A DNA stretch of 64,000 bases from Parapedobacter deserti (GCF_042646065.1 NZ_JBHRTA010000038.1:248001-312000), one strand, 5' to 3'. Counted from the first letter of the stretch, positions 44,181-54,040 are shown. Numbers and translations are program-made. Notes: generated by a model from the sequence alone, not told the origin.

Positions 44181-47100
44181 ATGAAGACAGTAATACAGGG
44201 CGTTTATTTTCTTCTTGTGGCCATGATGGTGCCGGCGTCGCTGCTGGCGCAACGATCGGTCACCGGCAAGGTTACCGATCCGCACGGGGTAGCGGTGGCG
44301 GGCGCGACCATAGGTGTGAAAGGTGCCACAGTCCGCACCATCACCGACGAGTCGGGCGGTTTCCGTATCCAGGCACAGACCGGCGATGTCCTTGTTTGCT
44401 CATTCGTCGGCTACATCACCCGTGAGGTAACCATAGGCAGCGAAACCGCATTGACCATCCGGCTGGAAACCGACAGCAAGCTGCTTGATGACGTCGTAGT
44501 GGTCGGTTATGGTTCGCAGTCACGCCAGAAAGTCACCGGCTCGGTTGCCACCGTCAAAATGGAAGAGCTGACCGAGACCCAAGCCGCTGAATCGTTCGAG
44601 TCGATGCTGCAGGGCCGGATTGCGGGGGTTAATATCCAACTGAATAACGGAGAACCGGGGGCTGCGCCTACCATCATTATCCGCGGGCTCGCTGCCGTAA
44701 GCCGCGACGACGCCTCGGCCGTTTCCGAACCGTTGTACGTAGTGGATGGGGTACCCATTATTGCGCGGACGAGCGACGAGTTTTCGATTACCAGCACCAA
44801 TGTGCTGGCAGACCTCAACCCAAGTGACATCGAGGATATCACCGTGTTGAAGGATGCCTCCGCTGCGGCAATTTATGGCTCCCGGGCTGCAAATGGGGTC
44901 ATACTCATCACTACCCGCAAAGGTAAGCGGGGCAAACCACAGATAGGCTTCAATGTCCGTACGGGTGTCAACTTTGTACCGCAGCTGCAGGATGTAGCCG
45001 GCGGGCAGAAGGAACGCGAGCAGGTGGCCCGCCTTTATGAATTATATGCCCCTTATGGTGTATTCATGCCTGCCATGTACACAGATATCACGAATCCGTT
45101 CTATAACAATTCGTCAGACTGGCAAGGGTACCTGTATAATACGGCCGTGACACAGGACTACAACGGTTCTGTACGCGGTGCGGGCGACTTCGGACAGTAC
45201 AGCATCAGTACGGGATATATGGATAGCGAGGGCATCCTGTTTAACACAGGTTTCCAGCGCTACAGCCTGATGGCGGGCACCAGCTTCAACGCGCTGGACA
45301 ACGCATTGGTTATCAATAATACGTTGGCCGTTTCGCGGACGGACCAAAGCCGAAACCCGGATGAACTTTCTGTCAACTATTCTTCCCTGCTGCCGCTCCC
45401 GAATAACCCAGTGGTCAAAGGGGCCGACGTGTACCGGCTGGGCCATGAGGCCAACCTCAATGACCGCATCCGCTTCAGCTCGGATGCCACGCTAAACGTC
45501 ATCAAGAACCTAACCTATAAAGCAAGCCTAAGTTTGGAATACACACGGGCTGTACAGGATTCCGTAGCGACATCGCGGCGCACACTCTGGGCCGGCAACC
45601 AAAACGGCACCGGCGAAAACCGCAACCTGCTTTTTCAGAATACGCTGACTTATGCACCGACATTCGGCGATGGCCACGGCATCACGTTTCTCGTGGGGCA
45701 GAGCGTCGAGAAGCTGGAATCGAAGGTTACCAAGGTGAGCAGTGTGGCTGACGCCCCGACCTTATCGCAAACCGTCAACTGGCCAAGGGGCAACAGCATC
45801 GGGTCGAGCGACTATACCGCCAACACCATGTTGTCTTATTTCAGCCGGCTTGAATATGCCTACAAGCAGAAATACTTGCTGGGCGGCTCGCTGCGGGCAG
45901 ACGGCTCATCCAAATTCGGAGCGGAAAACCGCTGGGGCATCTTCCCTTCGGTATCGGCAGGGTGGAACTTTTCCCAAGAGAAATGGCTCGCCGGAGCGGA
46001 TTGGCTTTCCAGTGGAAAAATCCGTGGGAGCTACGGCATATCCGGCACTACTTGGAACAATGACTACCTCGCCCTGGGCATCATGGATGGGGGGGCGCTG
46101 GATCGGTATAACTCCCTGCTGGAAATCTCCTACGGCGGCATATCCGGATTTACGCCTACGTGGTACAATGGGTTCCGCAACGAGCACCTGACCTGGGTGA
46201 AGAGCCAGATGGGCAATATCGGGCTGGACTTGTCGCTGTTCAATAATAAGGTGGAGTTCATCTTCGACGCCTATGAGAAGCTGACCAAAGGCCTGCTGAT
46301 GACGACGGCACTACCCACCACCTCGGGTTACAATGAAGTATACCGCAATGCCGCCGATGTCCTCAACCGCGGGTTGGAATTTACGCTCAACACCAACTTT
46401 GATACCCGCCGGGCCTTCAGCTGGAATACGGGACTCAATTTTGCTTACAACCAAAACCGCGTGGTGGCGCTGCCCGACGGCAATGCCGATATCATCAAAA
46501 TCAGCACCTCAGGGCAAGACTTCGGCTCTATCGTCCGCACAGGCGCGCCGCTGAACGGCTTTTTCTTCTATGAGTCGCAGGGAGTTTACCAAACGGAAAG
46601 CGAAATTCCGGTTAACCCCAAGACAGGTGCCAAGCTGGCTGGCCTCCAAAACAAACGCCTCGCTGCGGGCGACCGTAATTTCCGCGATCAGAACGGTGAC
46701 TATATCATTGATGTCAACGACCGCGTCTATGCTGGAAATCCCAATCCGCTGTGGACGGGCGGGTGGACCAACGTCTTCACGTACAAACGGTTTAGCCTGA
46801 ATGTCATCTCGACGTTCGTGATTGGTCGGGATATCGTCAACACGGCGCTCCTCAACCGGTTGAGACTGGACAAGGACTTTGCCGGTTCTACCTCCCTGCC
46901 TAATTTCAATAACTATTCCATTTGGGAAAAAAGTGGCGATAACGCCAAATACCCGACACTCAACCCCTGGGGTGACGCCTCGCAGATCACCGCGCTTGAT
47001 TCAGAATACGTCGAGGATGGATCGTATTTCAAAGTCAAGACCATTACGCTTTCGTATACCCTCGGACAGCGACTCTTAAGGCGCCTGCCTATGGACCGGG

Positions 47101-47249
47101 CACGGTTATACTGTACCATGGACAACGTAGCCACGTTCCAGCGGTACAGTGGGCCCGACGCGGAACTGGTAACGGTTGATGGATTTGACAATTCCGGTGG
47201 ATACCCCATGCGGCGGATGCTGTTATTCGGTATCTCATTGGGATTATAA
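44181..47249 (+). CDS. SusC/RagA-type TonB-dependent outer-membrane protein, full length
   Basis: 1022 residues from the ATG at 44181; the frame opens earlier at 44112, inside susD, but the signal peptide MKTVIQGVYFLLVAMM... starts here. Next come a carboxypeptidase-D-regulatory-like domain (VTGKVTDPHGVAVAGATIGVKG), a TonB box region (LDDVVVVGYGSQ), plug (LQGRIAGVNIQ, YVVDGVPII, IEDITVLKDASAAAIYGSRAANGVILITT) and a long barrel. It imports large ligands in a TonB-dependent way together with the SusD-like protein encoded 23 bp downstream. Confidence 0.95.
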   Translation: MKTVIQGVYFLLVAMMVPASLLAQRSVTGKVTDPHGVAVAGATIGVKGATVRTITDESGGFRIQAQTGDVLVCSFVGYITREVTIGSETALTIRLETDSKLLDDVVVVGYGSQSRQKVTGSVATVKMEELTETQAAESFESMLQGRIAGVNIQLNNGEPGAAPTIIIRGLAAVSRDDASAVSEPLYVVDGVPIIARTSDEFSITSTNVLADLNPSDIEDITVLKDASAAAIYGSRAANGVILITTRKGKRGKPQIGFNVRTGVNFVPQLQDVAGGQKEREQVARLYELYAPYGVFMPAMYTDITNPFYNNSSDWQGYLYNTAVTQDYNGSVRGAGDFGQYSISTGYMDSEGILFNTGFQRYSLMAGTSFNALDNALVINNTLAVSRTDQSRNPDELSVNYSSLLPLPNNPVVKGADVYRLGHEANLNDRIRFSSDATLNVIKNLTYKASLSLEYTRAVQDSVATSRRTLWAGNQNGTGENRNLLFQNTLTYAPTFGDGHGITFLVGQSVEKLESKVTKVSSVADAPTLSQTVNWPRGNSIGSSDYTANTMLSYFSRLEYAYKQKYLLGGSLRADGSSKFGAENRWGIFPSVSAGWNFSQEKWLAGADWLSSGKIRGSYGISGTTWNNDYLALGIMDGGALDRYNSLLEISYGGISGFTPTWYNGFRNEHLTWVKSQMGNIGLDLSLFNNKVEFIFDAYEKLTKGLLMTTALPTTSGYNEVYRNAADVLNRGLEFTLNTNFDTRRAFSWNTGLNFAYNQNRVVALPDGNADIIKISTSGQDFGSIVRTGAPLNGFFFYESQGVYQTESEIPVNPKTGAKLAGLQNKRLAAGDRNFRDQNGDYIIDVNDRVYAGNPNPLWTGGWTNVFTYKRFSLNVISTFVIGRDIVNTALLNRLRLDKDFAGSTSLPNFNNYSIWEKSGDNAKYPTLNPWGDASQITALDSEYVEDGSYFKVKTITLSYTLGQRLLRRLPMDRARLYCTMDNVATFQRYSGPDAELVTVDGFDNSGGYPMRRMLLFGISLGL

Positions 47250-47272
47250 TACAATAGCAAATAGTTATTCAT

Positions 47273-48802
47273 ATGAAGCACATCGCAATCATTACAGGTG
47301 TAGTCATCCTGCTCCTTGGCGCTCAAGGTTGCAAGAACTGGCTGGATGAACTGCCCATCAACACGGTGACCGAAGACCTGGCTTGGCAGACCGGCAGTGA
47401 TGCAGAGGGGGCCCTGGCGGCGGCCTTTTCGATATTCCGAAGGGCACTGTCGGGATTGACCAAAGACGACACGCCATCCACCACGCGGAACGGATCATGG
47501 GGCGACTACTACTTCTGGGGCGATTCGCGGTCGGGCGACTGGATTACGCCGAACAACGACGGCGACTGGCAGGCTGGCTTTGAAAACCGCTTGATACAGC
47601 GCACGCAGCTCGAACCGATGACCAACTGGCGCCTCTATTACCGCACCATCGAGCAGTGCAATCTTATCTTGGAAAATGTACCGGATATCACCACCAACTT
47701 CGCCGAAGATCGGAAAGCCGAATTGCTGGCCGAGGCTCGTTTCCTGCGCGCCATGGCCCATTTCTATGCCGCCCGCATCTGGGGCGACATCCCCATCAAC
47801 CTTACCGCCCGTAATGTGGCACCGTTGGGCCGAGAACCACTTGCTGACGTGATGCGCATGGTGGTCGAAGAGGCGGATGCTGTTATCCCTGTGCTTCCCT
47901 GGATGTATCCCTACCCCACACGGAAAGCATCGACCTCACGGGGCACCAAGGGAGCTGCTTTGGCCATGAAGGCCCACGCCTTGATGTGGCTGACCGACTA
48001 TCAGGGTGCGTCCGACGCGCTGCAACGCATCATCAGTGACGGCCCCTTTGCATTGGCGCCCATTAGCGGATTCAGAGACCTGTTCGACCGTGGCGAAACC
48101 GACGAGATGATTTTCCAGATGTACTACAACAAAGGGTTGGGCGAGTTTTCGGATTACTACGGGCACATCCTAACGTATTACCTCACCAACCCATACACCG
48201 ATCGCGGTAACCTATCACTGGCCGTCCCGCGGTCGCGCATTCTGGAAATTTTCCACCACTACGCCCAAGATGGCTCGGACCGGCGCGTATCCGAATTTTT
48301 CGAGAGCATTGATTTCTCGGTCAGCAACAGCGAAATACGGCCTGTTTTCACCGATCCCTTACAAAACGGCGAACGGGAAATCATGTTTGCCAAATTCCGG
48401 AAACCCAAAGATCGGTCGTATCAGCAGATGGATGGTCCGGTTCCGATCTTCCGGTATGCGGACGTGTTGTTGCTGAAGGCAGAGGCCGATGCACGTCTCA
48501 ACCGTATCGACGAAGCATTGACCAACCTCAACTTAGTGCGTGAAAGGGCCGGCATCCCGCGGTATACCCGCAACGAGCAGCTTCCGCTCATCGAGGAAAT
48601 CCTGGATGAGCGGAACCGTGAACTCATCGGCGAATTTCACCGCGTGTACGACCTGGTGCGGCTGGGCAGGCTGCATGAATTCAATCCTTTCATCAGTGAG
48701 CGGGATGAACGCGAGGGAGCCGGGTTTTTTCCGGTCAGCGACGAGGCGTTTGCCAATAACCCCAACATGACTCAGACGTATTACTGGCAGTTTAACCAAT
48801 AA
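47273..48802 (+). CDS. SusD/RagB-family surface lipoprotein
   Basis: 509 residues. The signal ends at GAQGC (about Cys20), followed by KNWLDELPINTVTEDLAWQT. Mid-part RFLRAMAHFYAARIWGDIPIN and the late NLVRERAGIPRY...LIEEILDERNRELIGEFHRVYDLVRLG stretch are standard SusD features. It is the ligand-binding lid for the second SusC. Confidence 0.95.
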   Translation: MKHIAIITGVVILLLGAQGCKNWLDELPINTVTEDLAWQTGSDAEGALAAAFSIFRRALSGLTKDDTPSTTRNGSWGDYYFWGDSRSGDWITPNNDGDWQAGFENRLIQRTQLEPMTNWRLYYRTIEQCNLILENVPDITTNFAEDRKAELLAEARFLRAMAHFYAARIWGDIPINLTARNVAPLGREPLADVMRMVVEEADAVIPVLPWMYPYPTRKASTSRGTKGAALAMKAHALMWLTDYQGASDALQRIISDGPFALAPISGFRDLFDRGETDEMIFQMYYNKGLGEFSDYYGHILTYYLTNPYTDRGNLSLAVPRSRILEIFHHYAQDGSDRRVSEFFESIDFSVSNSEIRPVFTDPLQNGEREIMFAKFRKPKDRSYQQMDGPVPIFRYADVLLLKAEADARLNRIDEALTNLNLVRERAGIPRYTRNEQLPLIEEILDERNRELIGEFHRVYDLVRLGRLHEFNPFISERDEREGAGFFPVSDEAFANNPNMTQTYYWQFNQ

Positions 48803-48823
48803 TCGTACAAACAAGCAGTAGAT

Positions 48824-49456
48824 ATGAAGAAATTGATGGTTATCACGTGTGTTGCAGCCCTGTTCGCTTGGGGATGCGACGACAACTATTTTACCGACGG
48901 GGGCGTGCTGGATGAGCGTCCCGGTGTCTTAGGCGTTTCTACCATGGACTACCTGGAAAGCCGCCGGGAACTATTTGATACCTTGGCTACGCTGATTAGG
49001 CTGTGCGGGCTGGAAGAAGCGGTCAATCGACCGGGCAGCACGTTTCTGGCACCACAGGATTATGCCATACACAACTTTTTCGAGTTGGCGTTTCCCAATC
49101 CGGACGAACGGCCAGCGACCCTCGCTGAGCTCCCGGAGGAGCTACTGGCGGAGATCGCCGAGATCATCAAAAACTACATTATTCCAAACGAGGCGATTGT
49201 CCGCACCGGGCTGTCTACGGCGTATAGCCATACGGAGACCCTCGGCGGCAAAAAAGCCCGTTTCAACCTCGTACGCGGCGACTACCTGGGTAATGTAAAT
49301 ATGGGTGCTTCTGTCATCGTCTTCTCATTGGATGTCAGCGGTGGCATCGGAAGGGAGCGGTACCAGTCGGTACATGTAGTGACCTCAGACCTGCAATCGA
49401 CCAACGGAATCATTCAGATACTGCGATCAGACACGCACATCTTTGGGTTTAACTAG
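48824..49456 (+). CDS. Fasciclin (FAS1)-like lipoprotein
   Basis: 210 residues, lipobox-like FAWGC (Cys18). Residues about 40-205 fit a single FAS1 fold: DTLATLIRLCGLEEAVNRPGSTFLAPQDYAIHNFF is the conserved FAS1 entry (T(V/F)LAPxDxA), LAEIIKNYIIPNEAI is the YH-like helix, and VHVVTSDLQSTNGIIQIL is the closing strand. FAS1 domains mediate adhesion. In this operon it is probably a surface glycan- or lipid-binding accessory. Similar lipoproteins are common between SusD and hydrolases in Sphingobacteriaceae loci. Confidence 0.75.
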   Translation: MKKLMVITCVAALFAWGCDDNYFTDGGVLDERPGVLGVSTMDYLESRRELFDTLATLIRLCGLEEAVNRPGSTFLAPQDYAIHNFFELAFPNPDERPATLAELPEELLAEIAEIIKNYIIPNEAIVRTGLSTAYSHTETLGGKKARFNLVRGDYLGNVNMGASVIVFSLDVSGGIGRERYQSVHVVTSDLQSTNGIIQILRSDTHIFGFN

Positions 49457-49462
49457 TAAAAC

Positions 49463-50305
49463 ATGAAAGGTTACAACACAATGAAACGATTAGCTACTGC
49501 AATGGTGATTGCAGGCTGCGCGGCGCTTTTTGCCGGTTGCGTGGATATCCCGAAGGAAGGAAGTATTGCCCCTGACATCGGCTATCGGAACCGGAAACAA
49601 TATGCAATGTCCGGCCTGGAGCAATATATCGGGGATTTTTTAGCATCTACTTCTTCTTTGCCGCTGCATTTCGAAATCATGAACATCCGCGAAACCAACG
49701 GTCAGGATGTATCTGCCTTAAGCAAGCAGATACCCGTAGTCCGCTATACAAAAGCGATCACGGGAGGCGAAAGCGAAGAAGAACTGCGGCTCAAGACCGA
49801 TACCATAGCGCTGCCAGCCGTGACCATCAACCAGCATACGGGTGTGATCGAGGTGCTGGAGGGCAACCACATCCCCGCCGGGGAATACCGTTTTGATATC
49901 AAGGTGTCCAATTCGTCCGGCAGCAGGGTATTACAGGATGCGCTTATCATCGAATTTATGGAGTATGAAGTCATCAGTTGGTCCGCGGGCATGGCGCGGC
50001 GGCCCGAGATCGAGCGGGTGGCCGATGCGCCCAATCAGATCCGGTTTGTTGGCTACCTGAACGGTGAAGCGCTTCCGGGCGATCGGATTGACTTTACCAG
50101 GAGCCGTTCGGTCGGATTCAGGGGAACGTTTGTGGATGATACGGACGATGGGGAAATCTGGGACGTCGATTTTCCGGTCATGGAATCCAACACGTATTGC
50201 AGCTGGAAGATCCTGGGACAGACCGGAGAGGTTAGTTACATGAGCGAGAACTTCAATTTCGTTTTAGGGCTTCCAGGTAGTTACGTCATACGGCTATATA
50301 AATGA
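49463..50305 (+). CDS. DUF5007-like lipoprotein of unknown function
   Basis: 280 residues (a second ATG at 49481 starts directly at the signal MKRLATAMV). The lipobox is LFAGC. After that, IGYRNRKQYAMSGLEQYIGDFL and a chain of beta strands with TINQHTGVIEVLEGNHIPAGEYRFDIKVSN, which looks like an Ig-like/SusE-type fold. I believe it belongs to the DUF5007 group, but that match is from memory of the N-terminal pattern. It likely sits on the cell surface as a ligand-binding partner of the SusCD pair. It overlaps the next gene by 4 bp. Confidence 0.62.
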   Translation: MKGYNTMKRLATAMVIAGCAALFAGCVDIPKEGSIAPDIGYRNRKQYAMSGLEQYIGDFLASTSSLPLHFEIMNIRETNGQDVSALSKQIPVVRYTKAITGGESEEELRLKTDTIALPAVTINQHTGVIEVLEGNHIPAGEYRFDIKVSNSSGSRVLQDALIIEFMEYEVISWSAGMARRPEIERVADAPNQIRFVGYLNGEALPGDRIDFTRSRSVGFRGTFVDDTDDGEIWDVDFPVMESNTYCSWKILGQTGEVSYMSENFNFVLGLPGSYVIRLYK

Positions 50306-51951
50306 AGGATATGAAAAAGAAACACGCTTTTAAGTATTTCAAACGGGCGCTGGCCGTTCTGTTGTTGATCGGCCACAGCGCGATGGCACAGACCAATAAA
50401 ACCAAAAAAATCTTGGTCATCGGTGTAGATGGCGTCATCCATACCGCATTTGGTTATGCAACGACACCGGGTATCGACCAGTTGGTTAATAACGCCTCAT
50501 ACAGCATGAACGGCTACGGCGGTGTGCCGGCCTACGCCAGCACTGGCTGGGCTACCCTGCTCACCGGCGTATCCGCAGAGAAACACGGGGTGACGCTGAA
50601 GAACTCATTTTCCAGCCACGCTTTTGATCGGTATCCCTCAGTGGTGAGCCGCATCAAATCGGCCAGTCCAGGTACGGTCATTACCTCAGTGGTGCGTAAT
50701 GCCGCGCTAAACGCCATGCTGAACCATGAAGCCGACCACCTATTCCACTATTCATCGGATGAAGCGGTATACACTCAATCGTCCGAACTGTTGAAGCAAG
50801 CGGATATAGGAGTGGCATTTATCCAGTTCAGCAGTCCGGCCGAAGTTGGCGAATCGGTGGGTTACCAGTTGCGCGAAGCCCGGTATGTACAGGCCATTCA
50901 GCAGGTCGACCAGTATGTGGCCGGTTTGCAGGCAGCCATACAAGCAAGAGAAACCTATGCCAATGAAGATTGGGCCATCTTACTGGTATCTACCCATGGC
51001 GGCACCGAGTCTGGCATACACCTGAACAGCAGTGAAGAAGAAATCAACGTGCCCCTGATCTTTTCGGGCAGCGGCATTGATAACCGGGAGCTGATCGCGA
51101 CCTCGATGGCTGCCCGCGAAAACACCGACAATACCCTGACGTTTCGCAAAGCCGCGTCGGGCGACCGGACTTATGTACGTATTCCAATCAACGGCACGGC
51201 GTTGCAAGGCATGGATAGGTTTACCATGGAGCTGTGGGTCAAGGCCGGGGTCAACTCCAGCGATCCATCGATCATGGGCGACAAGAATTGGGATTCGGGC
51301 GGCAATCCGGGATTTACCATCTGCCGGGCCGGCTCTTCCTGGAAAATTAACTTTGCGAACCACAAGCGGGAACGGTATGACATCGGCTCTTCCCGGTCGA
51401 TCGAAGATGGCAACTGGCACCATTTGGCCGTCACCTTCGATAAAACCCGGGAGTGCGTGGTGTATCAGGACGGGGAAATCATGGAGCGGTCAGCACTGAC
51501 CTACAAGCCGGAAGACGACATGACCTCGCCGTATCCCTACATTTGCCTGGCTCAGGAGGGGACGGAGCGATACGGCGGTGGGGCACCCAATTGGGCCGGG
51601 TCGGTCAACGAGGTGCGGATATGGACGGATGTGCTGGATCAGCAGACCCTTAAAAACTACATGCACCTGCGCCATGTCGAAACCAGCAGCCATCCGCACC
51701 TCGCATCCCTGAATCTCTACCTCAAGCTGGATGAAGTGAGGGGTAACCAGGTACGAGATTTTAGCGGCAGGGGTAACCATGGCGAACTGGTAGGGCCGGC
51801 CAGCGAGCGTAACCCCTACTATCCCATCGGTCTTACCGATGTAGCGGTAAATGTATTGAGCCATTTGGGCCTGCCGGTCAATGGCAGTTGGGGGTTGGAA
51901 GGAAATCCTATGCGTTCTAATGTACCTTACCGGCTGTTTAAAGTAAATTAA
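50302..51951 (+). CDS. Secreted alkaline-phosphatase-superfamily phosphodiesterase with an inserted LamG domain
   Basis: 549 residues with a signal peptide (to about AMAQ). ILVIGVDGV (metal ligand Asp43), TPGIDQLVNN and PAYASTGWATLLTGVSAEKHGV (nucleophile Ser80 or Thr81) identify a type I phosphodiesterase/nucleotide-pyrophosphatase fold; VSTHGGTESG (His232) and VPLIFSGSGI continue it. From about residue 275 to 505 a LamG/concanavalin-like jellyroll is inserted (FTMELWVKAG, NWDSGGNPGF, GNWHHLAVTFDKT, GSVNEVRIWTDVL). The phosphatase fold then resumes as IGLTDVAVNVLSHLGLPVNGSWGLEG. It would cleave phosphodiester or phosphonate monoester bonds outside the cytoplasm, with the LamG part holding a glycan. 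Resembles proteins labelled DUF4983. Confidence 0.8.
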   Translation: MKDMKKKHAFKYFKRALAVLLLIGHSAMAQTNKTKKILVIGVDGVIHTAFGYATTPGIDQLVNNASYSMNGYGGVPAYASTGWATLLTGVSAEKHGVTLKNSFSSHAFDRYPSVVSRIKSASPGTVITSVVRNAALNAMLNHEADHLFHYSSDEAVYTQSSELLKQADIGVAFIQFSSPAEVGESVGYQLREARYVQAIQQVDQYVAGLQAAIQARETYANEDWAILLVSTHGGTESGIHLNSSEEEINVPLIFSGSGIDNRELIATSMAARENTDNTLTFRKAASGDRTYVRIPINGTALQGMDRFTMELWVKAGVNSSDPSIMGDKNWDSGGNPGFTICRAGSSWKINFANHKRERYDIGSSRSIEDGNWHHLAVTFDKTRECVVYQDGEIMERSALTYKPEDDMTSPYPYICLAQEGTERYGGGAPNWAGSVNEVRIWTDVLDQQTLKNYMHLRHVETSSHPHLASLNLYLKLDEVRGNQVRDFSGRGNHGELVGPASERNPYYPIGLTDVAVNVLSHLGLPVNGSWGLEGNPMRSNVPYRLFKVN

Positions 51952-51961
51952 TGCAACAAAC

Positions 51962-52444
51962 ATGAGAATGAACTTGAATTTGAAAGCAGGTATCATGGTG
52001 CTCCTCGCCGGAGTGATCGGCTGCGGAATGAGCGCCTGTAAGAAGGATGCGATTAGGCAGCATGGATTGGATGCTGAGCAGTTGGTGGCCGGGCGATTGG
52101 ATGGTACATGGGCAAACCCGTCCAGCATTATAACACCAGATGACGTGCCGGCTGAGGTGTTCGGCGCCATGCGTTTAGTGTTTACGACCGATGATGCGGG
52201 ATATCCGGCGCAGTTCATTGCGAAGGATTGTCCCATTGTGTTTAGCGCCACCGCAGGAACATGGGGGGTGTCTGGCAATGAAAATGAGGCGAAAGTGACA
52301 CTAACCGGGGTTGAGCCGGTCAACGAGTTTACCGCGCGTCTATCAACGACTACTCTCACCCTCTCTTTTTTCATGGGATGGGAAAATACAGATACCGGCG
52401 ATATGGGCAAGGGGAATTTCAGCGTCACGCTGACCCGTCAATAG
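51962..52444 (+). CDS. Small lipoprotein of unknown function
   Basis: 160 residues; the lipobox is GMSAC (about Cys22). The rest is beta-rich (LDGTWANPSSIITPDDVPAEVFGAMRLVFTTDDAG..., ending GNFSVTLTRQ), in the style of lipocalin-like or DUF5004-type small lipoproteins that begin with an LxGTW strand. No firm family. Tightly packed (10 bp and 9 bp gaps) between the phosphodiesterase and the Ig-LamG gene, so surely part of the operon. Confidence 0.6.
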   Translation: MRMNLNLKAGIMVLLAGVIGCGMSACKKDAIRQHGLDAEQLVAGRLDGTWANPSSIITPDDVPAEVFGAMRLVFTTDDAGYPAQFIAKDCPIVFSATAGTWGVSGNENEAKVTLTGVEPVNEFTARLSTTTLTLSFFMGWENTDTGDMGKGNFSVTLTRQ

Positions 52445-52453
52445 CGCCTAAAA

Positions 52454-53998
52454 ATGAAACTTACTATACGTTTTGATATGAAAATCTTCACTTATACACC
52501 TCTTCTCTGGTTATGTACTGGGCTTATCGTGGCTGTGACCTGCCTGCAATCCTGCAAAGAAGAATATGACCACACCGTTGATGTAGCCAACCCGACGGTG
52601 GTTAGCTATAACCCCGTTCCGGGCGTAGAAGGCGTGGCCGTGAGCAGCAGCTTGGTGCTCACGTTTGACGAGCACGTCAAAAAAGGAAGCGGAAACATCA
52701 TCCTCTCTAGCACTTCGGATACGCAGACCATTGACGTCACGTCCGCAGCGGTCGTCGTCGGGTCGGATGCGCGTGTCGTCAGTATTAGTCCCGCGGAACT
52801 ACAAGCCGACGAGGAATACACCGTGGTGTTGGAACGGGGAACGTTTACCGACTTAGTGGGCAACGAGTATATGGGGACAATCGGCGACACACCGTGGACA
52901 TTTGTCACCGCCGGTGACATCGGTCCGTTGGTCATATCTCGTGTGCCCCAAAATGCCGGCACTGATGGGTCTCTTTTCAAACTGGAACTAAATTTCATAG
53001 ACAACGTAAGCAAAGGCGAGGGCAACATCGCTGTTTACGCTGCCGATAACAATACCAAGATAGCAGAGCTGCCCGTGAGCAGTTCGGCCATTACTGTGAC
53101 CAACAGCCGGGTGTCGATTACCTTGGGCAGTCCGCTGGCTTTTGCCACCGCGTATTATGTAACCATAGACAACGGCGCCTTTATCGACGGCAACGGAAAG
53201 AAGTTTAATGGATTTACCGGAAATACCGACTGGCACTTTACCACGACCAGCGGCAGCGGCGGCGACCTGGTGGTGCACCTGCCGCTTGACGACGATCTGA
53301 CGGATGCCAGCGGTAACAAATTCGACGCGGAGTTAGGCAGTACCGCTACGGCAATGGTCGCGTTTGTCACAGACCCGATTCGGGGTAGGGTAGCAAATTT
53401 CGTGGCGGGTTCATATGCCGTATTACCCAAGCATGATTTGCTGCGACCTTCGTCCACACAAGATTTTAGCTTCAGTCTCTGGGTAAAGCTGCCCGGTATC
53501 GGATCCGATCCTGCACTCTTTTCTAATTCCGACTGGGGTAGCGGGGGCAATCCGGGTTTTGTGCTGTGCACGGACGGCGCACTTACGTATGCAGGCCCCG
53601 GCACAGACGGCAGGGGATGGATTGTGAAACTCGCCGGTGGTGGCAATCGGATGGACTGGCGTGCCGGACAGATGACTCCCCAAGCCCCTGCTTTGGCCGA
53701 CAACCAATGGCACCTGGTGACGGTAGTCGTCAATCGAACCACCAAGCGTCTGCACGTATACATAGATGGCAACGAATACACACAGGAGGAAAACCCGGCC
53801 AGCTACGACCTGAATATGTTAGCCGGAGCGTTGTGGGATGAAACCAATGACTACCCCTTTACCATATGGGAAGACGGTACCGGGTCTTACAACGCAGGAA
53901 GCAACACGCGTAAGGAGCTGGCTGGATGGGTAGATGATGTTCGGATTTACAGCAAAGCGTTGTCTGCGGCGGAAGTATCCGCCTTGTACAACCATTGA
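52454..53998 (+). CDS. Surface lipoprotein with two Ig-like (Big_5/SbsA) domains and a LamG domain
   Basis: 514 residues; an alternative ATG at 52478 gives a tighter signal. The lipobox is LQSC. Two SbsA-type Ig-like domains (residues about 40-150 and 155-270), each with ...TFD/NFIDNVxKGxGNI... and a closing WTFVT/WHFTT, are followed by a LamG jellyroll from about 275 to the end (VVHLPLDDDLTDASG, FSFSLWVKLPG, NSDWGSGGNPGF, QWHLVTVVVNRTTKRLHVYIDG, GWVDDVRIYSKAL). There is no catalytic motif. Probably a surface ligand-binding protein. Its LamG shares the SGGNPGF core with the one in the phosphodiesterase. Confidence 0.82.
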   Translation: MKLTIRFDMKIFTYTPLLWLCTGLIVAVTCLQSCKEEYDHTVDVANPTVVSYNPVPGVEGVAVSSSLVLTFDEHVKKGSGNIILSSTSDTQTIDVTSAAVVVGSDARVVSISPAELQADEEYTVVLERGTFTDLVGNEYMGTIGDTPWTFVTAGDIGPLVISRVPQNAGTDGSLFKLELNFIDNVSKGEGNIAVYAADNNTKIAELPVSSSAITVTNSRVSITLGSPLAFATAYYVTIDNGAFIDGNGKKFNGFTGNTDWHFTTTSGSGGDLVVHLPLDDDLTDASGNKFDAELGSTATAMVAFVTDPIRGRVANFVAGSYAVLPKHDLLRPSSTQDFSFSLWVKLPGIGSDPALFSNSDWGSGGNPGFVLCTDGALTYAGPGTDGRGWIVKLAGGGNRMDWRAGQMTPQAPALADNQWHLVTVVVNRTTKRLHVYIDGNEYTQEENPASYDLNMLAGALWDETNDYPFTIWEDGTGSYNAGSNTRKELAGWVDDVRIYSKALSAAEVSALYNH

Positions 53999-54040
53999 GA
54001 TACCTGCTACTTAATTTTATAACAAACATAATTATCCGTC

